From Glycine soja (taxonomy: Eukaryota; Streptophyta; Magnoliopsida; Fabales; Fabaceae): 64,000 nucleotides of DNA. This document shows positions 32,600 through 45,546 of this stretch, one piece after another; the stretch's first letter is position 1; each line of letters starts with the position of its first letter. The position numbers and the translations under genes were made by a program. The stretch covers positions 38,294,608 to 38,358,607 of the forward strand of contig NC_041018.1 of assembly GCF_004193775.1 (NCBI RefSeq), read 5' to 3'. The notes below the pieces were generated by a model. That model saw only the letters and a list, made by a program, of their open reading frames with translations. It made no database searches and had not been told where the DNA came from.

Positions 32600-34208
32600 T
32601 TCTTAGGCAAAATATCTTGTATCGCCACCTCTAACAGTTATTGCATCAAGATGTAACAATCATGAGACTTTAAGCCTACTAACTTGAGATCCTTCAACTG
32701 CACAAGACTCTTAATATTTGAAGAGTATCACTGCGGTACTTTGACACGACATAAACACTGACAAAAACTTATCTTTTTCTTTCTGGACAAAGTATGACAA
32801 GCTGGAGGTAAGTATCTTTTGTTACCAGCAGACCTTGGATGTAACTAGTCTCGTATACTCATCTCAACTAGATCTTGGCGAGTATTCAAACCATCATTTA
32901 ACTTGCCTTAAATTTTAAGAAGCATGCCGATGACACTATCACAAACATTTTTCTCAACATGCACAACATCAATACAATGTCTGACATCTAGATCAGACCA
33001 GTATGGAAGATCAAACAATATCTACCTCTTCTTCCATATGGAAGTTTTACTTTTTTTTTCTTTCTTTTGAGTCTTTCCAAATACAGTATCGATGTCGTCA
33101 ACCCGCTCAAGAACCTGTTCACTAGTTAACAGTATCCGTGCACTATCATGCTCTTGACTTCCACTAAAAGCTTTTTTCAATCGCCGGTAAGGGTGATAAG
33201 CTTCTAGAAAACGTTGATGTCGAATGCATACTATTTTTCTTTCATGTTTCAGTTGTACGTAGCTTGTGTCTTCTTAACAAATAGGGCATGCGCGATGGCC
33301 CTTAACACAATATCCACCCAAATTTTTGTATGCTGGAAAGTCATTAATGGTACAAAATAACATTACACACAACTTGAATGTCTCATTTCAATACCCATCA
33401 AACACAACAACCCCCTTGTCCTACAACTTTGTCAAGTCTTCAATCAAGGGACTGAGATAAACATCAATGTCATTTCCTGGTTGTCCTGGGTTTGATATCA
33501 TCATAGACAACATCATGCATTTTCGCTCCATGCACAATCAAAGAGGCAAGTTGTAAATTACTAGCAAAACAGACCACGCACTGTGTTGAGTGCTTAAATT
33601 GCCATAAGGATGCATTCCATCCTTAGAAAGTCCAATCCTAAGATTTCTTGTCTCTTTGCCGAATTCTAGATACAGACTATTAATCTTCTTCCACTGAGAG
33701 GAATCAGCCGGATGGCGGAGCATTCCATCGCAATTTCTCTCATCTGCATGCCATGTAAGGTCTTTTGCGTCATTTGCATTAGCAAACATACGCTTGAACC
33801 TTGAAATGATTGGAAGATACCATAACACCTTCGCTAGGGGGCCTTTCTTGGTGTTTTCATCACTGCTCACTCATTATCATCCTTCACTTTGTACCGTGAT
33901 ACCCCATACCTGGGGCAGTTGTGCATTTCTTCAAACTCATTTCTGTACAATATGCAATTATTAGGGCATGCATGAATCTTCTGGTACTCCATACCCATCG
34001 TACAAAGTATTTTCTTTGCTTGATAGTAACTTTTTGGCAACACATTTTCCTCTAGAATCATATCCTGCACCACCTGAAGAAGTGAAGTGAAGCTTTTGTC
34101 ACTCCAACTATATTTGACCTTGACATTAACCCGACTTAACACTACTGACAACAACATCAAAGACTTCTTGCACCCCGGATACAAAAGCTTCTTCGAATCA
34201 CTTTGCAA
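32600..34208 (-). pseudogene. CACTA tnp2 transposase (broken into several frames)
   Basis: Blocks recognised on the minus strand: LYPGCKKSLMLLSVVLSRVN, LPKSYYQAKKILCTMGMEYQ, CPNNCILYRNEFEEMHNCP (34208-33867); VLWYLPIISRFKRMFANAND, LTWHADERNCDGMLRHPADS, RIGLSKDGMHPYGN (33870-33538); then, with stops, AYHPYRRL near 33200 and LPYGRRG near 33040; and LVGLKSHDCYILMQ near 32670. These are the conserved tnp2 blocks (LYPGC..., HKIHACPNDCILYRKE, DGMLRHPADS.QWK, GL.TDGMNPFG.). Frameshifts at about 33870 and many stops below 33538 make it inactive. Confidence 0.82.
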
Positions 34209-34331
34209 TGTATCATACGAAGGGGCATGTGCTGGCTGAAAAGATTCTTGTCAAAGATCACAAATCATTTCCTATCTCCCATTTGTACATCAACCGGTTC
34301 AGATTGGGACTCCCTCTGCATGTCTATCAAT

Positions 34332-34550
34332 TCACCATGTCGTATAATTCTTCTTAATCCCATCACACAGTAGATGTTCTCGTATGTCATCGAGTAGTTG
34401 TCGTTTCCTGTTCAAATAATTTATACAAGGACAAAAATATTTTTCATCCTCATCTGGTCGACTTCTTTCTGAGGCAAATTCCAAGAACTTTTCTACACCT
34501 TCCTCATACGAATGACTCATGCAACTAGTGTTGATCCAACTTTGATTCAT
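34332..34550 (-). pseudogene. CACTA transposase-associated domain (Transpos_assoc)
   Basis: Starts at the ATG at 34550, MNQSWINTSCMSHSYEEGV, and continues EKFLEFASERSRPDEDEKYF, CPCINYLNRKRQLLDDIREH, LLCDGI. This is the N-terminal domain of plant CACTA TNP2 proteins (W...R.S..Y..GV..F..FA, CPC..C.N). The following linker and the tnp2 block are out of frame. Confidence 0.8.
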
Positions 34551-34560
34551 CTAATTATTA

Positions 34561-35438
34561 ACTCTGTGATATTCACAAAGTTTTTCGGTGCATGAAAATT
34601 TCACTTTTTCATTAAAGGTGTGACCTTATCCTATTCAGGAAGACATATTTTTATAGTAAACTCATACGTCAAGGTTAAGTCTCTTTTCTTAAATTTGATG
34701 AAATTTCGGTAGCATTTCACATTGGTCTCCAAGTACATGACATGAAAGCGGTGAGATTAATTCCACGACAATCAAGTATACACTTAGAGAACAAAGAGAA
34801 ATGCATTGTACCTGTGATGATGATCAGTATAATGTCCAACAATGAATGTCATGATCCCGATGCAAACAACAAAATAAAAAAGTGCCTACAAATTACATTG
34901 ATGATTAGACATCTTTAACTAACAACTCTTAAGCAACAACTTCGTGACCACTGACCAGCAACCAATAAAATTTTATCCCACTAAATAATGTCAGCTACAA
35001 GATTAAAAAAAAATACACCCACTTCTAAAAGAAAAAAAAGGAAAATTTGAAATAATTTTTTTGTATGTTAAAATTAACTTATGCATAAGCTAATATGTAG
35101 AAATTCTCTCTTATTAACTCTTCTAAAAATTGATTTTAACTTATGTATAAGCTAATTATGGGAGAAACATTTTTCATTTTTCTCAAGTGGAACCTTAGGT
35201 GAGCAACACTTGTCTTCTCCATCTTATCTTTTTTTAATGTTTAATTTTAATTGATTTTTCCATTTCTAATTTTTTTTAACAGAAATAAAAAGAAAATGAA
35301 TAGCTAAACCCCAAATCCATATTATCCATATGGACTGAACTCAACATATCATAAATATAGAAAAGGAAAAAAAATCATAATCATAATTAAAATCAAACCT
35401 ATACTATAGCAAAACTAGGACAAATCAAATCTAGTGGA
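34561..35438. other. Spacer with MITE-like repeats
   Basis: AAAATTAACTTATGCATAAG near 35070 is echoed by TTTTAACTTATGTATAAGC near 35134, and a related stretch occurs near 17480. These look like pieces of a small dispersed element. No gene. Confidence 0.4.
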
Positions 35439-37783
35439 TGTGACACCCTCTACCATGACATACATATAAATAAGAAAAACCTATAAAAATGTAGAATTAA
35501 CTAAAATGATTTTATTCAATTAACATAAAGGAGCTCATGTGAGTAAAATGGTCACATTCACTTTAATATTACCAAATAAAACTTATTAAAAACATATCTG
35601 ACTCAGAACAAGATCGTCAAAGTTTACAAAAGAAATTTTGTTAAATCAGTGAGGTAAAATAAAATAAAATAACATCATGCAATTAAAATAAAAACTCATT
35701 CTCAATGTCATATCCTATCAAAGCATTGTGTCTTAATGTCCTCTAGCACGAGGTTCTTTAAAGTCATCCACCTAGTCATCTGCTCCCACGAACACAAGGT
35801 TCGAGATCATCATAGGATCCAAACACAAATAAGTGAGTTATCATATTTTTTTTAAAAAAAAATACAAATAAACAAAGACGTAATCAAAATAAATTATGAA
35901 AGTATTTATAACATAGCTCAACTTAATACAATCCACGTCATTTCACCACTTTATCAATATTTAAACTTCATTTTTCAATCACCAATCACATTATACATGA
36001 ATCACACACTCGGGTCAAAACGTAATAATACATCAATTTCATAATAAATAATTAGCAAGCGTTATGCAACAATTATACTAAGACTCAAGCCTATATGCAA
36101 TGTGGTACCATGTCAGTGAAAAACCACATTGGGGTGCTTAGGAGTACATAATAAGACACACCACACAATAGGTATGTCAGGTCACTCTTACTAAGTAAAA
36201 TTATAAGGTGACCAGTTAGGATCACTCTATTTTGCGAGAATGCTCCAACCATATGATATCAACATATTCTTAAAGAACACTCAAACTGAGTGTCTTTACC
36301 CCCAAGGCCTAGACGTCGAAGAATCCGTTAGGGTCTCACCTTTTTTATTCAGGTCTAACCCCTAAAACAATTTTTGCACGCAGACACTGCTCATGAATTA
36401 TATAATACACATGATCTCACACTCGTGTTTCAAACACATTTAACATATTACGCTACAATTTAACACTTTAAGTTCCTAACTAGGAATTCTACACTTTCCC
36501 TTTAATAGTGCACATAAACACTTTTCTCAAGGTAAACATCAGTCGGGTTATTGTATAATTCACAGCTCACAACACAAGTATTGTCACATCAAGTGTTAAC
36601 CACATAGTTATTCACAACCAAATCTCATGTCCACAATTTAACATCTCATAATGTCACAATCCACCATCACATATTTACGTTTATCTCACAAATTAATACA
36701 TGTTCAACTTTGTACTTATACTCGATTTCAATAACAATATTATGATCTCAATGCAACATGTTATCTCACAATTCATCACATATTCAATTTATTACTTACA
36801 GACAATTTCAATCACAATTTCATGATCCCAATATAAAAATCTTGCAATTATAATCATACATGAAGAATTACAATACAATAAATATCCTAAAATAAATCTC
36901 AATTTGATCCCCTAAGGATCCCTACACATGTTCATTCAAACCTCAATTGCGATAAATTCATCCCTTATCTCTAAGTGGGCTCACGTGTGTAGTCCTACAA
37001 TGATAGTAGCGTCTCTATCAGTTCCCTAAGATTCCTCAAGCTTTTTCCCTATTTGCTCTGTTAGGGTTTCCAAACGTTAGAGAGAAAGAGACAAGATTGT
37101 AGACTCCATTTTACTATCAACGTGAGAGACTAATTTTCTCTGCAAAAACATTATTTCCCAAAACCCAACGGTCAGAATGTTCCAAAATGGGTTTGGAAGG
37201 TGTTGTCCAAATTTCGTAAAGATCCAATGCTTAATGAGTCCGGGATCATAGTTTTATTGGGAAAGGTTTAGGTGTCTGTGGAAAAAGAGAAAGTTCAATG
37301 TGAGGAATATTTTTTCCACCGGAGACATTATCTCAACAATCCCAACGGTGGATGTGTGAGGAAGGGAGTTCCGAACCACACTTTCAAATTTAACAAGGAT
37401 CCAACGGTTAAATAGTTTAGGATCATTGTTTTATGGAGATTGATTTGAGTGTATGCGGAAAATAGAGAGGGTTTTGGGAAAGGAAGAAAGAAAAACGGAT
37501 TCGGGAGGAAAAAGAATATAGAAACGAGTGACCTATTACGTCTCTATTGCTAGGGTACTCTAAACCTTTTATTTATCTATTTTATTAAAATGAATTCTAT
37601 TTTATGTCTTATCAAATGAATAAATAAAATATTATTTTTATTTTCCTTCAAACCATTATTTTAATTAATAAAGTTATTTTTCCTTATTTATTTAATTATA
37701 AAAACCTCACCATTTTTCTAAAACTCTATTTATTTTAAATAAAAATCATTTTTAATTTATTTTATGAAAAATGGGGTATTATA
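35439..37783. mobile_element. Solo LTR, about 2.35 kb (probably Ty3-gypsy)
   Basis: Begins TGTGACACCCTCTACC and ends GGGGTATTATA. The two ends are imperfect inverse copies of each other (TGTnACACCC / GGGTnTTAnA), the common form of large gypsy LTR termini. The flanks are GTGGA (35434-35438) and GTGAA (37784-37788), a 5-bp target duplication with one change. No gag-pol, primer site or polypurine tract is present, as expected after recombination between two LTRs. Strand is not certain. Superfamily is inferred from size and ends. Confidence 0.65.
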
Positions 37784-38346
37784 GTGAAAATTAGAAGAAA
37801 CCAAGTTTGCTGAACTCACTGTGATGATTATATGATTAAAGTTTTCAATTTTCTTTCTTATTTTTTGGCATATGTAATTAAAGAATAAAAAAGGCAAACT
37901 TTTGGTGCAACTATGAGCTAATTTACATTGATTCAACCAATCAAAATGATATAGAATTCCATTCACCACCTCTACACCAAACAAGTACACCACATAGAAT
38001 GAAGACATGCTAATTCACATACAGTTTTTCCTCAGTTCATATTCATCTCATTACAATTACAAGTTATAACATTTTAGCATTAACATATTCTAGCATTACA
38101 AGTTCAAATTCATTTTTTCACATTATTGTGACAGATAGGCCTAAAATACATTCCTAAAATCCAATAGCAGCAGCAATTATACGAATTACTTTTTTTCGTT
38201 TCCTGTGGTTGGATGAAACTTAAGAGCAGTGGATTATCATCATTATCACATATGATGAAGCAATATTCAAGAGGTGCAAGAACTGTATGAATAGGAATAA
38301 GAGTTTATGTACAACGGGAAATGAAAATAGTTGTCATTTGAACACA
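37784..38346. other. Spacer
   Basis: AT-rich; likely includes the duplicated 3' flank of the P-protein pseudogene (minus strand). Nothing else seen. Confidence 0.4.
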
Positions 38347-41132
38347 CTATGCTGTGGCGGCAGCTTGTTCTTCAACAGCCTGTGATGCTGGCAGAAGGGT
38401 GCAAATCAGGTTGCGGTCACCGTACACATTATCAACACGTCCTGATATGTTACATTTATTAATTAGTCTATGCATTTATTTCTCAAACAAATTTATGCAG
38501 CCACTAGCCCACTACATACAACATAGCACATCTTCAATAGACTATAAAAAATGTTAGTAACACAATCTATTGGCTGAAATTCATATAGGTTCCATTAAAT
38601 CTGAGTCTCATTCCTCATTTGGTAAGTTCTATTCTCAAATTAGTGGGAATCATGATTTTCAGCCAATAAAAGAGTGTTAGAAAGAGAGTATAAGAGAATA
38701 TGTTGCTAGCATTCCTCCTAATCTATATCAAACAAGAGATAATGGAGTAGGTTCCTTACTTGAAGGATGTCATAAGAAAAAGAAATTATTGTATTTGTAT
38801 TGTCTAAAAGATCATATAATCCTGGCAAATCTCCATGTGACATGTAACCACATTTTTTAAATTGTTGTTGTGTCTCGTGAACATTGGTTGGGACTACATA
38901 GAAATAATTTCTTGAAATGAGAAACATATAGTAATGTAAACAACTACATGATTACCTGTGGTAGGCCAGAACTTTGAAGCACGGAGCCAAGGAGCTGGGA
39001 AGGCTGCATATTCCCTGGAGTATGGTTTTGTCCATGCATCAGCCATGAGCAGTGATGGTGGATGAGGGGCGCTCTGTAGAACATTATAGATAATCAATAA
39101 AAAGTTCACGAACTTGGTTGAAATTGTGAATGAAATATGCAGCCAATGTTGTGTACTATTAGACAATCAAACTAAAACAAGTATTTCTCTTCTTAGTAAC
39201 ATCATACAAATGAAGAACAATGTTTTTTTGTTTTTACCTTAAGTACATTGTTGTTAATGTCAGCATTTCCTTTCTCAATCTCAGCAATTTCATGTCTAAT
39301 GGAAATAAGAGCATCACAGAACCTATCTAGTTCAGCCTGCAATGATGTTTAGTTGAATTAAAGAATAAATTAGTTCACAAAAAATTTACAAAGAAAAAGG
39401 GGCATCGTAAGGACAATAATTTTCCAGTAAGGTAATACCTTGCTTTCACTCTCAGTTGGCTCAATCATGAGTGTGCCAGGCACAGGCCATGACATTGTTG
39501 GTGCATGAAAACCGTAGTCCATGAGGCGCTTTGCAACATCTTCAGGCTCAATTCCAGCAGTATTCTACAATGGGAATAGCTTACAAGTAATCAGAACATG
39601 AACAATTCTAATTAATTGATGAACAACTGCAATCATGGAATGGACTTACCTTAAAGCCTCTCAGGTCAATGATGAATTCATGAGCAACTGTTCCATTGAC
39701 TCCACGGAAAAGAACGGGGTAATAATTCTGTAGGAGTCAAAGTTAAACCAAGGATCATATACAGAATCACAGTATTATGATACTAACTAGGAAAAAAAAG
39801 GTTGAAAGAAATGCATGTAATCTATAAAATGAGACAAAACTCCAATCGTTTTGCCATGTAGTTTGCATTCAAAATGGCTATCTTTGATGCATCGGTGAGT
39901 CCTTTAGAACCCATCATGGCTATGTAAGTGTAAGAGATTGGCAATATGAGTGCTGAGCCCCATGGTGCAGCAGCGATGGTACCAAGTGGTTGATGTTTGT
40001 CAGGGGCAGGAATTCCACCAGTTGCTATCTTTATTATGATAACAGATAAAAGTAAATAATATAAAGACAATGGTGTTATTAAACAGCAAGAACTAAGTCA
40101 CACAAATGTTTTGTCTTCACAAGAATTTCAGTTCTTGTGAAAGCAATGCACTATCTATTGAATATAATTGAAAACATGTATATATGTTATACATAATGAC
40201 ATCCTTAATAGGGAAAAAAAGTACTAGCCACAGGGTGTGAAAGGTAAAAATGGAGCCAAGTGTCTCTATACACCAATAGGACCCATGCCAGGGCATTTTC
40301 CTCCATGAGGGATGCAAAATGTCTTATGGAGATTGAACATTTGAACATTCATCTTTTGAAGATTAGGCACAAATTGATAATTTTGGACCAACATGATACG
40401 AAGAATGTGGCAACAAAACAAAAAGTTGTCAAGGGTTTTGTAAGACATGACTGAAGTTTTGGATCAATTCACAATTTGGAGAAGATTAAAAAATAGAGAG
40501 AAATTAGTTCCATGAACTATATGTCTTCGGTAATACAATATCATCCTGAACAATCTACCCCGAGAACAATTCCTGACAGACACGTGGTCCAACACTAACT
40601 GCATGAATGTAAAGATATATATAGAACAGCAAATACCAAGGGATATAGCTCAATTAATTGGGCAGAATGTGTGAGTTATTGTGACCTGTTTTCAATTCCT
40701 ATGGATAAAAATATATATAGAACAACTAACCTGAGAGCATTCAAGTTGGCACCACCCATATATACTTGGCCTCCATTATCATGGATAATCTTGCAAATCT
40801 CATCAGTATACCTTCCTCATAAACACTGTGACTTGAAGGATATGCTACCGGCAATGTAAATCAAAACCAAACTAATATAAAAAAAAAAAAATGCCTAAGT
40901 TTGACAACACTCTCAATTAGCTGGTATGAAGTCTATAATATGAGTAAGATTCTACAGGAAGCAAGTTGTAGCATAAGTGCAGATAAGTTGTCCATATGTG
41001 TTTTAACAACCTTCCTCAACTCTTCTATATCAATCTTTCCCTTGGCCTCAGTTCCAACAGAGACGATTTTTATTCCACACATAGCAGCATCAGCAGGATT
41101 TGTACCCTCACTACCATGTGCTGAGACAGGTA
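38347..41132 (-). pseudogene. GLDP: Glycine decarboxylase P-protein (GLDP), 5'-truncated pseudogene with introns
   Basis: On the minus strand, exon-like blocks run from 41132 to the TAG at 38347: about 40955-41132 (PVSAHG...[13 protein letters not shown]), 40731-40825 ([20 protein letters not shown]), about 40225-40345 ([12 protein letters not shown]), 39840-40024 ([20 protein letters not shown]), 39650-39727 ([18 protein letters not shown]), 39439-39564, 39238-39336, 38956-39073 ([20 protein letters not shown]) and 38347-38441 ([20 protein letters not shown]). The P-protein is the PLP-dependent mitochondrial glycine decarboxylase of photorespiration, about 1,000 residues; here only roughly the last 400 survive, including the PLP-lysine block NLHKTF. 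Damage: GGGGPG is changed to GGKCPG, a TAG follows GPIGV, frameshifts occur, the QVGLTSPG exon is missing, and the donor after RLE is lost (GAG|TT). Retained introns show it arose by DNA duplication. Confidence 0.85.
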
Positions 41133-42849
41133 CCTATTTTATTCAATTAATCAATATTGACTTATTTCAGGGGAGGTAGTGTAAAAGATGTTGAATGATA
41201 ATTCTTTTTAGTAAATTATATTTTTAGCCCCTCAATTAATTATTTAAGGTTTTTGTTTTTAGTCCTTTATATGTTGTCTAGTCTTGGTCTCCAAACTATT
41301 TTTTATTTGGTTTTTAGATTTTGTCTTTTTAAGTTTTTTCCATAAATGATGAGGTGGTAGTAGATTTGTGGCAAACTTTTTTTAGTGGTAAGATTGCTTC
41401 ATGGAAACATTTTAAATGTGTTGAACCATTTCTTCAGTTATCTTTAATTTTTTTATTTCTCCACCAATCATCTTAATTATTTAAAAACAATTACACAAGT
41501 AACTCTATCATATTGTTTGGTGGGGGGAAAGTTTTTTTTTTTTTTATGAAGAAAAATCATCAATCCTGATAATCATGTTTTTTGGAAATGAATAATATTT
41601 ATTTGATTGGTCATTAATAATCTTTAAATAAATTTCTTAGAAATTAAAAAGTATTTTTATCAATTATATTAATAATTTATCATATTATATAATTTAATAA
41701 AAAAAATAACATGATTTTTACTGTAACAAAAGAAAAATCAAAGTTTGAAAAATAAGATTCTCACATTTTCATAAGAATGTTTTCACGCGAAATTGATTAA
41801 AAATATTTCAAAAAACATAATTTTCCCGAAATGTTATTATTTTTTAAAATACATGTGAAATTAAATTTTCCAATCTATAATTTAAAAAAAATATTCAATA
41901 ACTTACATCATATTGAGGTGATGTATTTACTTTTTGCATTTCCTTTTTTTCTTGCTTGATAGGGTTACGAAGAGTTTCAAATTCAAATATTAAATCAAAT
42001 CAAGAGTTAAGATAAAGTCGTAGGCTTTGGTCAACTTTTATATACCAACTTTTGGAAAATTCATGCATGTTTTCCGTGGACAGTAATGATTCCCACTAAA
42101 CACGCCATATAATCACTTATAACATGTTCAGTACAGTTAAAATTTAATAAATAATTATTTTTTAATAAAAACAAACGTAAAGAATATAATTCATTTGAGC
42201 ACCATGTAGAAAAAAAAAGCGTGGAGAATTTGTCTCTTATGATCCCAAATTAATTGAAAGAATTTAATTTTCATGTATTATTTGTGTAACAAATTTTATA
42301 TTGTTATTTAATTAAAAATTATTATTGTTTTTTATAAAAATAATTATTGTAAAAGTTAATAATAAGAGTATGACAATTATTTATTTGAATGTGTTAACAA
42401 GAGTATATTGCCTCAAAGATTTTTTTATAGCAAATGGTAAATAAAATTAAATGAAGAGAATATTTTTTTACATCCCAACGAAGTGCTCAAGAGTCAAGAA
42501 ATAAAAAGAAACAGACAGAAGAAAAAAATGAAAGTAATAGAGGAGATGAATAATGCGATTAAAATTATTATCATAAAATATTATATTTTAATTAATAATA
42601 AATATCAGTTTTAAAATTTATATTATAAAAATTATCAACCTTATTATATATTTCAATTTGTTACTAGTGTTAAATTTCTTTAGACCGTGAGATATTTATA
42701 AATGAAATCAATAGTTAGTAGGTAACATTTTTTATCTATAGAATCAAAGATATTATTAAAAAATTTGTAATAACTCACATATGTTCAATCAAGTTAATTA
42801 GATAGGGTTGATAGTAGATAGTATATGATGGAATTTAGATAAGAAAATA
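41133..42849. other. AT-rich intergenic region
   Basis: Poly-T/poly-A stretches and no coding frame or RNA gene seen. The last few hundred bases are the promoter region of the DUF3511 gene. Confidence 0.5.
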
Positions 42850-42858
42850 TATATAAAA
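42850..42858 (+). promoter_or_regulatory. TATA box of the DUF3511 gene
   Basis: TATATAAAA about 190 bp before the start codon. It is followed by a leader with GA- and TTC-repeats (about 42980-43028) typical of plant 5' UTRs. Start near 42882 is inferred. Confidence 0.5.
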
Positions 42859-43049
42859 ATTCAAAGTGAAACACTGCCAGCCAACTTCCAACCTCAGTGA
42901 TAATATAGAACATGAGCTATGTTTGACAACCCCACACTCCTACTTTCTCTCAAAATTTTGATAAGAAAGTCTTGACCTTGAAGAGAGAGAGAGGGAGAAA
43001 GAACCTACTATTCTTCTTCTTCTTCTTCCTGCATAGCTAATTAATTTCC

Positions 43050-43439
43050 ATGGAGGACTTCAACAACTACAACAAATCAAGGTCTCATGGAAATAATGGG
43101 CAAATGATGCAGCAGATGGAGAGGTACTATGGAGGAGCACCACCACAACCAACAAGGCCTTATGATCTCAGGTCATACAGTGTTTCTTCATATACACAAG
43201 CTCCTAATAATTACAACAACAAGGACTTGAAGATGATGAAGAAAGGAAAAAGCATGTCATCAAGGACTTCTTCTATTTCCAAGTCTTGGAGCTTTGTTAC
43301 TGATCCTGAGATTCAAAGGAAGAAGAGGGTTGCTAGCTATAAAATGTATTCTGTGGAAGGAAAAGTCAAAGGCTCCTTTAGGAAGAGCTTTAGGTGGGTT
43401 AAGGATAGGTACTGCCAAGTGGTTTATGGCTGGTGGTGA
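43050..43439 (+). CDS. DUF3511 domain protein (129 aa)
   Basis: A single-exon frame of 129 codons, start ATG in context TTCCATGGAG. Residues 1-75 are low complexity, rich in Asn, Gln, Tyr, Ser and Met (MEDFNNYNKSRSHGNN...). Residues 78-129 are the conserved C-terminal domain, SKSWSFVTDPEIQRKKRVAS followed by YKMYSVEGKVKGSFRKSFRW and VKDRYCQVVYGWW. This is the signature of the plant-specific DUF3511 family (small basic proteins ending in YGWW), whose molecular role is unknown. There is no signal peptide or membrane segment; the domain is strongly basic. Length and domain are complete for the family, and a TATA box and leader lie upstream, so the gene appears functional. Confidence 0.92.
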   Translation: MEDFNNYNKSRSHGNNGQMMQQMERYYGGAPPQPTRPYDLRSYSVSSYTQAPNNYNNKDLKMMKKGKSMSSRTSSISKSWSFVTDPEIQRKKRVASYKMYSVEGKVKGSFRKSFRWVKDRYCQVVYGWW

Positions 43440-45293
43440 TTAATTACCCCTTTGTATTAATTTCCTGTTTACATATATATGATTTTGAGTTTTTTTCTGT
43501 TCATGATTAGTAGAATTATGAGTTATGATCAGTTCAGTTAATTTGACTTGAGTTTACCAAAGATTTGATTTATAAATTAATGTTACTTTATTGAATGATC
43601 TTCTCTATATTTTTGTTTTTCATGATACTTGTTTAGATGAGTCTAATGGATTAAAATTTTGTGTGTAGTTCTGTTAAATTTTGAGACTCTATCTGTACTC
43701 ATACAAGTTACCATTTGCAAGCCCTCTATGTTTATAAATGCATTAGTTATGCTAAATGAAACTAGCTTCATATTCATGATAAGGAGATCGATCTTAGACT
43801 TTTTCTTTTTTATAAATAACCTTTTTCAGTTCCTCTGTCTTACCCTCACTCATGACTTAATTCAACAAATTATTTTGATTTATTTTTCGTTACTACTTAG
43901 TGTTTGAGTTCTTTCAATTCGTCTTTAATGGCTCCATGTGTTACAATCTATTTTGCCTTTGGTTGTTCATTGTTATTACTGAGCTTTTTCATGTTTATCA
44001 CTGGCTCCTGTCTGAGGTTTGGTGATGGATCTTAAGCATTTGCTTGACAGTAAATTGGTCTTTTGAAAATTGTTTCATCTGAATTGGGAGACATATACTG
44101 TGTTTTGTTGAAGTAGTCAATGACCTGTGTCTGTGTGCGTAACTTTGTGGTCATTCGTGTCTTAGGCTAGTTGCAATATCTTTTTATTCAGCAATTAAAT
44201 TATATATATATATATATATAATAAATTTATTGATTTATGTTTAAGTTACCTGATAAATGATGGAATTTTATTTTAGATTTTTGATAAACTTTTTTGTTAT
44301 TTTAAAATTATGATATATTAAAATTTTTATTTTAAATTCCTCTTGTAAATTAAATGACAATATGACATTATTATCATCATTGACCATCTAAAGACATTAG
44401 ATAACAGATATTTAAAATAAAAAATTTAATACATTGAGGACTCAAAATAACAAAAATGTTTATTAGAAGTCCAAAATAAAATTTAATTATTTATCAAATA
44501 TCTTAACCATATTTAACCTTAAATTTTTATAACACTTTCTATAGTTTTTTTTTTCTTTCTATTTCTCTTACTAATAAATAAAATATGTTGTGTAAAGATA
44601 TTTTCTATTATCATATGACACTATTATATATAGTATACATTTATTGTTCAGAGTCTTACATAGTGTGGTTAACAAACATGATAAGTATTTATATAGCTGA
44701 GTAGACGACTCCCTTATGAACCGATTTTTAAGAGGACATTTTAAATGCTTTTGCTGCACTTTAACATGGTATCGGAGCTAGGTTCTGTTCGGTGGTGTGA
44801 TGAATAGTGCCGAACCTTTCGGATGTCTTTATTGCACTTTAATATTTATTAATTTTTATACATATTAAAAATTATTTAAATCAAAGATATTTTTTTGTCA
44901 GTTAACATTGTAAAAAATTTTACTCTAAGAATACGTTATTATTAAACTCTTCCCTTGTTCAAATCACCCATTTTATCACATACTTCTGTCTTCTTTATTT
45001 TTCTCTCCTAAATTATAAGAATTATTACAAAAATTTGTTGTTCAAGTATTGTTACTATTTAAAATTTGGATCTATGCTCGGTACGTAAAACAACCGAAAC
45101 TTTTTCTATTGTTAATTAGGCAGTGGAGGAGTGGAGGTGGTAATTTTGTATAGCAGTTGAATAGGTGGAATTGATATTAACCTTTGGTTGATACCATAAT
45201 ATTTCTGCAGCATTGTAGTTTGGGTGGGTTTCGGTATTTGGAAATTGCCGCTGTCATATAGCACGAAATATTCATGTATTTGTGGCTCTTAGG
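43440..45293. other. 3' flank and spacer, with an LTR/primer-site remnant
   Basis: The first 200 bp are probably DUF3511 3' UTR. TGGTATCGGAGC at 44767-44778, preceded by TTAACA, looks like an initiator-tRNA-Met primer binding site after an LTR end, with an LTR-like stretch upstream (about 44600-44766). A (TA)n tract lies at 44202-44221. No coding gene. Confidence 0.4.
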
Positions 45294-45469
45294 TAGGGGT
45301 GAGAATAAGTTAGGCCGGCATATAGGGACCTACGATCTGACCTACTTAAAGTTTGGTCTGGCCTGACCTATTTAATTAAAAGACTAGGTTCAGACTTTTT
45401 TAAAAGCCTATTAAATTAAATAGACCAGGCTTAAGCTTATTAAAAAGTCTTTTAAGTCTGATAGGCTGG

Positions 45470-45471
<2 letters not shown>

Positions 45472-45545
<74 letters not shown>
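45472..45545. repeat. (TA)n microsatellite
   Basis: Uninterrupted TA tract of about 74 bp inside the hAT-like element. Confidence 0.95.

Positions 45546-45546
<1 letters not shown>

Larger units (their letters stand above)
27860..34560 (-). mobile_element. CACTA (En/Spm) transposon, degenerate, right end not found
   Basis: Minus-strand order of coding remnants is Transpos_assoc, tnp2, DUF4218, DUF4216, a TnpA-like protein and a Ulp1-like protease, the usual content of plant CACTA elements. The left end near 27860 reads CAATACTAGAAAATAAAC, a mutated CACTA...AGAAA terminus, followed by subterminal repeats of AACATCGGTT and its inverse (about 27891-28105). I found no matching terminus or AACATCGG repeats beyond 34560, so the transposase-start side is truncated or too diverged. 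Every reading frame carries stops, so the copy is non-autonomous. Confidence 0.82.
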
